Part shown: positions 1 through 5,669 of the stretch, one piece after another | How the letters are laid out: every line of letters begins with the position of its first letter | Position numbering within the stretch: the stretch's first letter is position 1 | Source of the DNA: UBA668 sp041178405 | GTDB lineage: Bacteria > Actinomycetota > Acidimicrobiia > Acidimicrobiales > Ilumatobacteraceae | NCBI GenBank assembly: GCA_041178405.1 | Contig: JBEGVK010000222.1 | Span: forward strand, 1 to 8,618 | Length of the DNA: 8,618 nt | Reading direction: 5' to 3' | Notes under the pieces: model-generated | What the model was told of the DNA's origin: nothing | What the model saw: the letters and a program-made list of their open reading frames with translations, nothing else | Databases searched by the model: none | Program-made: the position numbers and the translations under genes

Positions 1-100
1 GCGGAGGCGGAGAGCTCTTCGACAACTGCGGCACGAGCCGCCCGAAGGCCTCGACCAGTTCATCGGTTGCCTCGGTGGCGATCTCTATCTCTGCTGCCAT
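1..100 (-). CDS. GNAT-like N-acetyltransferase, N-terminal fragment (3' end outside window)
   Basis: Only the first 33 codons lie in the window; the gene runs off the left edge. The reading begins MAAEIEIATEATDELVEAF and continues GRLVPQLSKSSPPP. An opening beta strand, then a helix of the type 'ATDELVEAFGRLVPQLS', then a proline stretch is what I recognise from the start of GNAT-fold acetyltransferases, which move an acetyl group from acetyl-CoA to an amine. The acetyl-CoA binding motif would lie outside the window and cannot be checked, so the family call is tentative. The ATG at 98-100 has no clear Shine-Dalgarno sequence, but a TAGCGT hexamer ends 7 nt upstream, fitting a leaderless start. 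The gene lies downstream of and co-directional with the DUF2231 gene, separated by 81 nt that contain a strong GC hairpin, so it is probably transcribed separately. Confidence 0.6.
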   Translation of the reverse strand, partial: MAAEIEIATEATDELVEAFGRLVPQLSKSSPPP

Positions 101-107
101 GCCGCCC

Positions 108-113
108 ACGCTA
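108..113 (-). promoter_or_regulatory. Putative -10 element of the GNAT-like gene (leaderless)
   Basis: On the minus strand this reads TAGCGT (TANNNT) and is followed by 7 nt and then the ATG at 100. No convincing -35 hexamer is visible 16-19 nt further upstream. The spacing would place the transcription start at or next to the start codon. The call rests on the same pattern recurring before four other genes in this window. Confidence 0.3.
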
Positions 114-136
114 CGCCGCAGTACCGGCGCGCAGAG

Positions 137-156
137 GCCGGGCCTCGCGGCCCGGC
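137..156 (-). terminator. GC-rich hairpin, probable terminator of the DUF2231 transcript
   Basis: Perfect 8-bp inverted repeat: GCCGGGCC at 137-144, loop TCGC at 145-148, and GGCCCGGC at 149-156. It lies 25 nt beyond the DUF2231 stop codon and before the next gene on the same strand. There is no T-run on either side, so it would be the U-tract-less type proposed for high-GC actinobacteria. It overlaps the region just upstream of the GNAT-like -10 element, so a regulatory role is also possible. Confidence 0.5.
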
Positions 157-181
157 GCCCTCGCAGTCGCGCAACGAGCGG

Positions 182-781
182 TCAGCCGTTCGCGTTGACG
201 ACAGCAGCGTCAGCCGGCGCGCCGCCCTCGTCGTCACCCTCGTCGTCCTCGCCCTCGCCGCCCCCGTCCTCGCACCCGTTCGGCGAGTCCTCGCACCACA
301 CGAGCTCAGCACCCTCATGACCCGCCTCGGCCACGGTGAACGTGGCCACTCCGGCCGAGACCGCGATGAGCGCCGACATGAGGATGGCCCCGCCCTTCGA
401 CGTGCCGAGCCGCGCCACGCCAGTCGGGTTCGCTGCGTTCTTCCTGGCGAGGTATCGAATCACCACCACGGCGAGCACAATCACGAAGAACACGATCGCC
501 AGGTTGCGCGCCATCTCACCGGCCTCTGCGTGGTTCTCGAGCGCTGCGGTGATCTCCTCGCCGTTTTCCTCGAGCAGTTCCTCCAGGCCTTCTCCCGACG
601 AGGCCGCCAGGATCGCGCCCAGCGCCCCAAGACCGGTGAGGCCCACCAGGCCCCAGCCGAACCTGTCCAGCCACGCTGGCCGGAAGGCGAACACGATCGC
701 GATGATCCCGGCGAGCGGGATGATGACGACGGGCATGTGCACGAACAGGGGATGAGCGGGAAGGCCGCGGAAGAGTTCCAT
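182..781 (-). CDS. DUF2231-family four-helix membrane protein with acidic C-terminal tail
   Basis: A 199-residue integral membrane protein of unknown function. The opening 'GLPAHPLFVHMPVVIIPLAG' (residues 6-25) carries the His-Pro and Val-His pattern of DUF2231 proteins, and 'AGHEGAELVW' (153-162) is the other conserved block. Four hydrophobic stretches are visible, roughly 16-34, 41-61, 91-111 and 132-151. A Glu-rich loop at 64-80 and H84 fall between helices 2 and 3. After the last helix come C163 and C170 (Cx6C) and then an Asp/Glu/Gly-rich tail to residue ~188. Conserved histidines in this family may hold a metal or heme, but that is inference. The ATG at 781 was chosen because homology starts there and a good promoter (ATGACA, 17 nt, TACGTT) ends 7 nt upstream. 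The reading frame stays open to an ATG at 865, but residues before 781 do not resemble the family. Confidence 0.8.
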   Translation of the reverse strand: MELFRGLPAHPLFVHMPVVIIPLAGIIAIVFAFRPAWLDRFGWGLVGLTGLGALGAILAASSGEGLEELLEENGEEITAALENHAEAGEMARNLAIVFFVIVLAVVVIRYLARKNAANPTGVARLGTSKGGAILMSALIAVSAGVATFTVAEAGHEGAELVWCEDSPNGCEDGGGEGEDDEGDDEGGAPADAAVVNANG

Positions 782-788
782 GCACGGC

Positions 789-817
789 AACGTATGGATC
801 GGATGACCTCCTGTCAT
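789..817 (-). promoter_or_regulatory. Promoter of the DUF2231 gene (leaderless)
   Basis: Minus strand: -35 ATGACA at 817-812 (five of six matches to TTGACA), a 17-nt spacer, -10 TACGTT at 794-789, then 7 nt to the ATG at 781. The layout places the transcription start at or very near the start codon. The AGGAGGT at 812-806 is 24 nt from the ATG and is therefore unlikely to act as its ribosome binding site. Confidence 0.5.
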
Positions 818-820
818 CCG
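800..820. promoter_or_regulatory. Operator-like perfect palindrome over the -35/spacer of the DUF2231 promoter
   Basis: The arms CGGATGAC (800-807) and GTCATCCG (813-820) are exact reverse complements around a 5-nt centre, CTCCT. The right arm covers the -35 hexamer and the left arm reaches into the spacer, a position where a dimeric repressor would block RNA polymerase. If instead the transcript starts upstream, the same sequence forms an RNA hairpin displaying AGGAG in its loop. No cognate regulator can be assigned; the ECF gene in this window is not a natural candidate for a palindromic site. Confidence 0.5.
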
Positions 821-914
821 GCCATTGGTCCCGAAATGTCCAAGACTTGTCAAAGTCCACGTCACAAGTTCGCAATCACCCGCGTTGCGTGAATCTCGGA
901 CCGTGGAGAATGAG

Positions 915-920
915 TACGGT
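915..920 (+). promoter_or_regulatory. Putative -10 element of the candidate selenoprotein gene (leaderless)
   Basis: TACGGT fits TANNNT and ends 6 nt before the ATG at 927. No good -35 hexamer is seen at 16-19 nt upstream; the nearest TTGCGT (885-890) is 24 nt away. No Shine-Dalgarno sequence is present at the usual distance: GGAG at 905-908 is 18 nt from the ATG. Confidence 0.3.
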
Positions 921-926
921 CAGTGC

Positions 927-2012
927 ATGATCCTGACTCCCGTCGCGCCTGTCAGCGCGGAGCGATTCGCCGAGGCAACTGGCTGGCACATCCGGCCCGA
1001 GGGCGCGTGCCGCGGCGAGATCTGCGTGCTCGCGCCGGGGTCGTTGCACGATGACGGCACGGTCGACGTGTCGATTCTCGCCGAGCGCCTCGGGATGCCG
1101 ATCGTCACCGATGCGCAGCACGGCGTGTCGGCAATCGGGCCGTCGACACTGTCTGGTCGAGCACTGCCCACAGCCGTCGCCGCCGATCCCGAGTTGATCG
1201 ATCGCGACGGCCAGCCCTTCCGGCTCAGCAGCCTGCGCGGTCGAAAGGTGCTGCTCGTCGCCTGGTCGAGTTATTGAGGCTGTCGCACCAGCCTGCCCGG
1301 GTGGCAGGCACTGCACCTTGAACTCGAGCCACTCGGCCTCACGGTGGTGACCGTCGCCATTGATGTCGAACCCTCGCATGCGCATCGGTGGATCGATGCA
1401 GCACACCCCACTCACCCATCACTCATCGATACGCGCCATGTAACCGACGAGCTCTTCGGCTTCGTCAACATCCCGATGGCCGTCTGGATCGACGAGCGGG
1501 GGATTCTCGTGAGGCCGGCCGAGGCAGCCTCGATCGAGCGCAGTCCGCTGCGCGGCCGACCGATACCCGAGGGGCTCCCCGATCGGATCGAGCGGGCCCT
1601 GCGCGAGGTGCAGAAGATGCCCGATGTCAGCGACGAATACCGGGCCGCTATCACCGACTGGGCGCGACGCGGCAGCCAATCGCCGTATTCGCTCTCTCCC
1701 GACGAGGTCGTGGCGCGCAGCCTTCCCCGCGACACCGACTCCGCTCGAGCGGCCGCCTGCTTCGAGCTGGGCGAACACCTTCGCCGGACGGTCGGCGACG
1801 ATGCCGCCGTGAGATGGTGGCGCGAGGCGCATCGACTGCAGCCCAACAACTGGACCTACAAGCGGCAGGCCTGGACTCTGGTGACCACGCCGCCAGGTGC
1901 TGCCGAGAACGATCTCATGCAAGGCCCCAACGATGTGTACGAGGGCAACTGGCTCGATGACGTCATTGCCAGCGGAGGCGGCGAGGCGTACACCATCGTG
2001 CCGCAGCTCTGA
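927..2012 (+). CDS. Candidate selenoprotein: thioredoxin-fold redox protein with in-frame UGA (Sec117) in a U-G-C motif
   Basis: Read through the TGA at 1275-1277, this is one 361-residue protein; both parts share the same frame and the family match continues across the stop. Residues ~88-200 form a TlpA/ResA/AhpC-like thioredoxin fold: 'DGQPFRLSSLRGRKVLLVAW' (94-113), then S-S-Y-U117-G-C119-R, 'SLPGWQALHLELEPLG', strand 'LTVVTVAIDV', cis-proline loop 'NIPMAVWID' (P183). Cysteine-form relatives I recognise have W-C-G-C-R here, so the UGA replaces the first redox cysteine. The N-terminal ~85 residues carry C28-R-G-E-I-C33 and are unassigned. The C-terminal part (~235-320) is helical and TPR-like ('ACFELGEHLRR', 'AVRWWREAHRLQP'). 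No membrane segment or signal peptide is seen. The ATG at 927 was chosen because the upstream frame looks non-coding; GTG 903 is an alternative. A 7-bp hairpin follows the UGA. Alternatives are a pseudogene with a single nonsense change, or a base error. The redox role is inferred. Confidence 0.72.
1275..1309 (+). promoter_or_regulatory. Candidate bacterial SECIS element (UGA plus downstream hairpin)
   Basis: After the UGA at 1275-1277 come 13 nt and then a perfect 7-bp stem: GCCTGCC (1291-1297), loop CGGGT (1298-1302) and GGCAGGC (1303-1309). The apical loop has G as its second base and includes GGT, and it begins 20 nt after the UGA. Known bacterial SECIS elements are hairpins just downstream of the UGA, with a small apical loop carrying a guanine near its 5' side, which SelB binds. 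A competing 5-bp stem, GGCTG (1278-1282) with CAGCC (1289-1293), shares three bases and cannot form at the same time. Function is inferred from structure and position only. Confidence 0.55.
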
Positions 2013-2081
2013 CTCCGCTCGCCATACGCCTCCGCCGCAGATTCGGGCACGAAGCCCATTTCTGACGCGGTGGCGCGGCGA

Positions 2082-2087
2082 TAGCCT
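2082..2087 (+). promoter_or_regulatory. Putative -10 element of the PAC2-family gene (leaderless)
   Basis: TAGCCT fits TANNNT and ends 8 nt before the ATG at 2096. A -35 is not clear: CTGACG at 2062-2067 is only 14 nt away and TTTCTG at 2059-2064 is a poor match. No Shine-Dalgarno sequence precedes the ATG. The hexamer lies in the 83-nt gap after the candidate selenoprotein gene, so PAC2 may have its own promoter even though it follows on the same strand. Confidence 0.3.
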
Positions 2088-2095
2088 CAGCGCAG

Positions 2096-3031
2096 ATGGA
2101 ACACGTCAGGTGGAGTGCTCGGCCAAGTCTCCGCAGCCCGATCATGGTGTGCGCCTTCACCGGGTGGAACGACGCCGGCGACGCAGCCAGCACGGCACTG
2201 GCGCATCTCACCAGGTCGTGGCAGGCACAGCCGCTCGCCGAGATCGACCCAGAGGAGTTCACCGACTTCGCCACCGTACGACCGATGGTGAAACTCACCC
2301 CCGAACGCCAGCGAGTGATTGAGTGGCCCTCGGTGGATCTCTGGCACGCCAGCACGCCGGGCGGTGACGTCGTGCTGCTTCTCGGCCCCGAGCCTGCACT
2401 TCGCTGGCGCCTCTTCACCGAGCAGGTCCTCGGCATCGCACACGAACTCAACGTCTCGATGGTGCTGAGCCTGGGGGCGCTGTTGGCCGACGTACCGCAC
2501 AGCCGCCCTACGCAGATCATCGGCACCGCCACCGACCAGGCAATGGTCGATCGTTTCGACCTGCAGCGAAGCCGCTACGAGGGTCCCACCGGCATCGTTG
2601 GCGTGGTCCACGACGCATGCACCAGGGCCGATCTTCCGTCGGCCTCACTGTGGGCCGCCGTCCCTGCCTATGCGTCACAGGTCCCCTCGCCGAAGGCTGC
2701 ACTGGCATTGGTCGAGCGTGCGTGCGAGATGATCGGCACGCCACCGCCCGTGGGCTCGCTCCGCGCCGATGCCGACCGGTACGACGAGCGAGTGTCGGCG
2801 TTCGTCGCCGACGACGACGACCTCATCGGCTATGTCGACCGGCTCGAGTCGATGAGCGACGACGACCTGTACGACGACGAGGACGACGACACCGTCGGCG
2901 GCGAGCTTGTCGATGAGACCGTGGACGAGCCCGGACTCGGCAGCCAAGAGCTGATAGCAGCGCTCGACAGCGAAGAGCTCATGCTCGAGGTCGAGAAATT
3001 CCTCCGCGATCAGGACGGCCCAGAGCGCTGA
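2096..3031 (+). CDS. PAC2-family protein (proteasome-assembly-chaperone-like) with acidic C-terminal extension
   Basis: A 311-residue soluble protein. Family landmarks are 'FTGWNDAGDAASTAL' (21-35), 'LGALLADVPHSRP' (126-138) and 'SLWAAVPAYASQVPSPKAAL' (184-203), in the order usual for PAC2 proteins. The PAC2 fold fills residues ~1-215. PAC2 is named for the eukaryotic proteasome-assembly chaperone and resembles archaeal PbaA-type proteins; the actinobacterial members are conserved but their role is not settled. Beyond the domain, residues ~238-280 are strongly acidic (runs such as DDDD and DDEDDD) and are followed by a short amphipathic Glu/Leu-rich helix ending EKFLRDQDGPER, a layout common to actinobacterial members. 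No proteasome, Pup or Mpa gene is present in the window, so a proteasome link is inference. The gene converges on the monooxygenase gene with 36 nt between the stop codons. Confidence 0.85.
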   Translation: MEHVRWSARPSLRSPIMVCAFTGWNDAGDAASTALAHLTRSWQAQPLAEIDPEEFTDFATVRPMVKLTPERQRVIEWPSVDLWHASTPGGDVVLLLGPEPALRWRLFTEQVLGIAHELNVSMVLSLGALLADVPHSRPTQIIGTATDQAMVDRFDLQRSRYEGPTGIVGVVHDACTRADLPSASLWAAVPAYASQVPSPKAALALVERACEMIGTPPPVGSLRADADRYDERVSAFVADDDDLIGYVDRLESMSDDDLYDDEDDDTVGGELVDETVDEPGLGSQELIAALDSEELMLEVEKFLRDQDGPER

Positions 3032-3053
3032 GCTGTCGAGGGATCGCCTCAGC
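3027..3053. terminator. Imperfect hairpin between convergent genes, possible shared terminator
   Basis: The outer stem pairs GCTGAG (3027-3032, including the PAC2 stop) with CTCAGC (3048-3053). An inner 3-bp stem pairs CGA (3037-3039) with TCG (3044-3046), with unpaired bases between the two. There is no T-run. Position between two converging genes is the main argument, and the pairing is weak. Confidence 0.25.
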
Positions 3054-3067
3054 AGTGCCCGCCTGGG

Positions 3068-4909
3068 TCAGGTCGCGGTCGTAACCGGCGAGTGTCGCAA
3101 CCGGAACTCGAGGCCATCGAAGCGTCCCGAGGTCCGCCATTCGTCGATGTACCGGAAGAATGCCGCCGAGCCATCGGGGAATCCGCTGCCGTTCAGGCGC
3201 TCGCGGCGGCCGATCGGCCTGCCCTCGTTGTTGTAGTAGCCGGGTGTGCACTCTGGGTTGCCCAGAAATCCGCGAGTGGTCCCCTCGAGCAGCGCAATCC
3301 ACTCGTTCTCTGCGGTGTCCGTGACCTCCACCTCGTCGGCGCCGGCATCGAGTGCATGGCGGATGACCGCTGCGATCGTGCGGCCAGCCTCGACGAAATT
3401 GTGCGTCACATTGGAGATCAGGTTCGCACCCTGGTTGGGCTGCACGATGAAGAGATTCGGGAAGCCATGTACATGCATTCCGTGCTTGGTGCGCATGCCA
3501 TCGGCCCAGTGCGCGCTGAGCGTCTCGCCGGCCCGCCCGACGGTTTCGAACCCTGCCCGTCGAGCCAGTGGTGTCCCCACTTCGAATCCCGACGCGAAGA
3601 TGATGCAGTCGAGCTCGACGTGCCGATCTCCGACCCAGGCACCCGTCGCATCGATGCGAGTCACCCCGCGACCATCAGTGTCGACGAGATGCACATTCGG
3701 TCGATTGAAGGTCTGCAGGTACTCATCGTGAAAGCACGGTCGCTTGCACAGTTGGCGGTACCACGGCTTCAGCGCCTCTGCCGTTGCCTCGTCGTCGACG
3801 ATGGCATCGACGCGCGCCCTGATCTCGGCCATCTTCTCGTCATCGCTCTCCTCGTAGGCACGGGTGAGCAATTCGGGACTCGGTGCCTCGCCGCCTGCCA
3901 TGAGCTGCATCATCCGCGACCGGATTCGCAGCGTGATGTCGGTCCAGCCATCCATCACGAGGTCCTCGTCGGCAAAGCCTCCGGTCTGCAGCGTGACGAA
4001 GTTGGTGAGCCAGCGTTCCTGCCAGCCCTCGCCGAGCGCCTTGAACCACGCCGGGTCGATGTCGTGGTTGTTCCGCACGTCGATCGACGACGGAGTGCGC
4101 TGGAACACGTACAGCTCGCCGGCGTCCCGTCCGAGAGAGGGAATGCACTGCACGGCGGTGGCACCGGTGCCAATGATGCCGACTCGGCGATCGGCGAGGT
4201 GGGCCATCGGGGACCCGGACGGATCGCCTCCCGTATATGCGTAGTCCCACCGACTCGTGTGGAAGCAGTGCCCGCCGAACGTGTCGAGTCCCTCAATGCC
4301 GGGCAGCTTTGGCCGATGCAGCGGCCCGGTGCCCATCGAGACGAAGCGGGCTGTGAGCCGGTCGCCGCGGTCGGTGTGGATCACCCAGCGGGAGATGCGG
4401 TCATCCCATTCGAGCAGCGTCACTGCTGTCGAGAACAGCGCCCGCTCGTACAGACCGAAGGTCGTGGCGATACGCACTGCATGGCCGTGGATCTCGGGGG
4501 CGTAGACGTACTTCTTCGATGGCATGTGACCCGTCTCCTCGAGGAGGGGCAGGTACACCATTGCCGCCGTATCGCACATGGCGCCCGGATAGCGGTTCCA
4601 GTACCACGCTCCACCAACGTCACCGCCACCCTCGATGATGCGGATGTCGTCGACGCCAGCCTGACGGAGCCGCGCTCCGGTGACGAGGCCGGCGAATCCA
4701 CCGCCGATGATCGCGACCGTCACGTCGTCGCTCTGCGACGGACGCTCTACTCGCTCGACATATGGGTCGGCAGTGAAGTGGGCGAACCTGCCCGAGGGCT
4801 CGACATACTGCTCGTTCCCCTCGGGACGCAGCCGCTTGTCGCGCTCGCGTCGATATCTCGCACGGACTTCGTCGCGGTCAACGCTGGCGGACTCTGGGCT
4901 ATCACCCAT
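3068..4909 (-). CDS. Baeyer-Villiger-type flavin monooxygenase
   Basis: A 613-residue FAD/NADPH monooxygenase of the type that turns ketones into esters or lactones using O2; the substrate cannot be read from sequence. In order: FAD Rossmann motif GxGxxG at 69-74 in 'VAIIGGGFAGL'; the 'GGAWYWNRYPGAMCD' block (99-113) typical of the family; Baeyer-Villiger fingerprint FxGxxxHTxxWD at 211-222 (F211, G213, H217, W221, D222); NADPH Rossmann motif 'GIIGTGATAVQ' near 244-254; and the C-terminal 'FASGFEVGT' flavin segment. Length is in the usual range with a ~60-residue N-terminal arm, as in phenylacetone- and cyclopentadecanone-type enzymes. The ATG at 4909 was chosen because it overlaps the Nudix stop by 8 nt (ATGGGTGA), implying translational coupling; residues of the open frame further upstream are the shadow of the Nudix gene. 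It is the last gene of the sigma-Nudix-monooxygenase set. Confidence 0.92.
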   Translation of the reverse strand: MGDSPESASVDRDEVRARYRRERDKRLRPEGNEQYVEPSGRFAHFTADPYVERVERPSQSDDVTVAIIGGGFAGLVTGARLRQAGVDDIRIIEGGGDVGGAWYWNRYPGAMCDTAAMVYLPLLEETGHMPSKKYVYAPEIHGHAVRIATTFGLYERALFSTAVTLLEWDDRISRWVIHTDRGDRLTARFVSMGTGPLHRPKLPGIEGLDTFGGHCFHTSRWDYAYTGGDPSGSPMAHLADRRVGIIGTGATAVQCIPSLGRDAGELYVFQRTPSSIDVRNNHDIDPAWFKALGEGWQERWLTNFVTLQTGGFADEDLVMDGWTDITLRIRSRMMQLMAGGEAPSPELLTRAYEESDDEKMAEIRARVDAIVDDEATAEALKPWYRQLCKRPCFHDEYLQTFNRPNVHLVDTDGRGVTRIDATGAWVGDRHVELDCIIFASGFEVGTPLARRAGFETVGRAGETLSAHWADGMRTKHGMHVHGFPNLFIVQPNQGANLISNVTHNFVEAGRTIAAVIRHALDAGADEVEVTDTAENEWIALLEGTTRGFLGNPECTPGYYNNEGRPIGRRERLNGSGFPDGSAAFFRYIDEWRTSGRFDGLEFRLRHSPVTTAT

Positions 4910-5642
4910 GTCGGGGTTCCGAACCGGACTGGTCTGACAGCACGTTCGGTGGCGTCCGCCACGTCGGCGACCGCGGTGTGTCGAACGACGTTGCGATCGA
5001 CTCGCCGTCGATTGCAGCGAAGGCAGCGGGGCCCCACCACTCAGCTCCGGCCGTGGGCACCGGCAGCGCATCGCGGCCGAACCAGCCGACACCGTCTGTC
5101 TCGAGCGGATGCCCCTGCAGTTCGCCGCCGACAGCCCGGCAATGGAACAGGAGCATGTACATCGCAAACCTGGTGAAGCCCATCCGCTGACCGTCGACCA
5201 CTGCAAGCAACTGCACCGGCTCGCACTCGATTCCCGTCTCCTCGCGGACTTCCTTCACCACGACCTCGCTCGCCGAGTACCCGACGTCGGCCCATCCCGT
5301 CGGATACAGCCACACGCCGCTCTCCGGCCGCTTCACGAGGAGCACCTCGCCGTCGGCATTGCCGACGACTGCGCCAACTGCCACCTTCGGCGTCACGTAG
5401 CCCGGCACGCCTTCGCCGACGCTGTCGAGCCACTCCTGCACGAAGTGGTCGCTCTCCCGCCGCACCTCGAGCGCATCGTCAGCGGCGGCACGGATGTCGG
5501 CAGCGACGTGCAGGACCTCCTCGTATCGTTCGCGCTCGTAGAGGTTCTGCGTGAAGCCAAGGCCAGTGCGGGCGATAGCCGAGAGGGCCTCGCTCCACCT
5601 CACAAGGTCGCGGGTGAAGTCGCCCGGGCCGAGATCGCTCAT
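4902..5642 (-). CDS. Nudix hydrolase with NUDIX_N_2-type N-terminal domain
   Basis: A 246-residue hydrolase of nucleoside diphosphates linked to another group; the exact substrate is unknown. Residues ~8-65 ('DLVRWSEALSAIARTGLGF' onward) match the helical N-terminal domain found before some Nudix domains. The Nudix domain starts at 'TPKVAVGAVVGNADGEVLLV' (84-103). Its box runs from G116 to I138: G-x5-Y122-x7-K130-E131-V-R-E134-E135-T-G-I. The first glutamate of the classical box is Tyr and the Arg is Lys, but the metal-binding Glu cluster (E131, E134, E135) is kept. I recall a similar 'GWADVG..SE..VKEV..E..G' form in this N-domain subfamily, so the enzyme is probably active. The ATG at 5642 follows a purine-rich GAGAATGAGAAC that may serve as ribosome binding site. 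The gene starts 27 nt after the sigma gene and overlaps the monooxygenase by 8 nt. The C-terminal ~25 residues look disordered. Confidence 0.9.
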   Translation of the reverse strand: MSDLGPGDFTRDLVRWSEALSAIARTGLGFTQNLYERERYEEVLHVAADIRAAADDALEVRRESDHFVQEWLDSVGEGVPGYVTPKVAVGAVVGNADGEVLLVKRPESGVWLYPTGWADVGYSASEVVVKEVREETGIECEPVQLLAVVDGQRMGFTRFAMYMLLFHCRAVGGELQGHPLETDGVGWFGRDALPVPTAGAEWWGPAAFAAIDGESIATSFDTPRSPTWRTPPNVLSDQSGSEPRHG

Positions 5643-5669
5643 GTTCTCATTCTCGCTGCCGTCGGCAGA

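Larger units (their letters stand above)
782..926. other. Divergent intergenic region between DUF2231 and candidate selenoprotein genes
   Basis: These 145 nt separate two divergent genes. They hold the DUF2231 promoter and its palindrome, a possible -10 for the plus-strand gene, and a looser dyad: ACTTGT (845-850) with ACAAGT (864-869), 13 nt apart. A perfect TTGACA is present on the minus strand at 853-848 but has no matching -10 at 16-19 nt. No small gene is supported here. Confidence 0.5.

Noticed and set aside
806..812. AGGAGGT (minus strand) as ribosome binding site of the DUF2231 gene
   Set aside because: It is 24 nt from the ATG at 781, far beyond useful distance, and is better explained as the centre and flank of the palindrome over the -35 region.
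848..853. Perfect TTGACA on the minus strand as the main -35 of DUF2231
   Set aside because: No acceptable -10 lies 16-19 nt downstream; ATGACA/TACGTT closer to the start codon has ideal spacing.
317..892. 191-codon plus-strand frame opposite DUF2231
   Set aside because: Antisense to a recognisable membrane protein gene; Arg/His-rich composition typical of a shadow frame.
1344..2012. The part after the TGA as a separate gene starting at ATG 1344
   Set aside because: It would begin in the middle of a strand of the thioredoxin fold, has no ribosome binding site or promoter, and would lack the active site. One continuous frame with the upstream part explains it better.
2820..2890. Repeated GAC triplets as a microsatellite or repeat element
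   Set aside because: They encode the acidic tail of the PAC2-family protein, which is a usual feature of actinobacterial members, and form no regular repeat unit.
3092..5176. 694-codon open frame on the plus strand opposite the monooxygenase gene
   Set aside because: It is antisense to a gene with complete family motifs, has no recognisable domain, and such long mirror frames are usual in GC-rich coding DNA.
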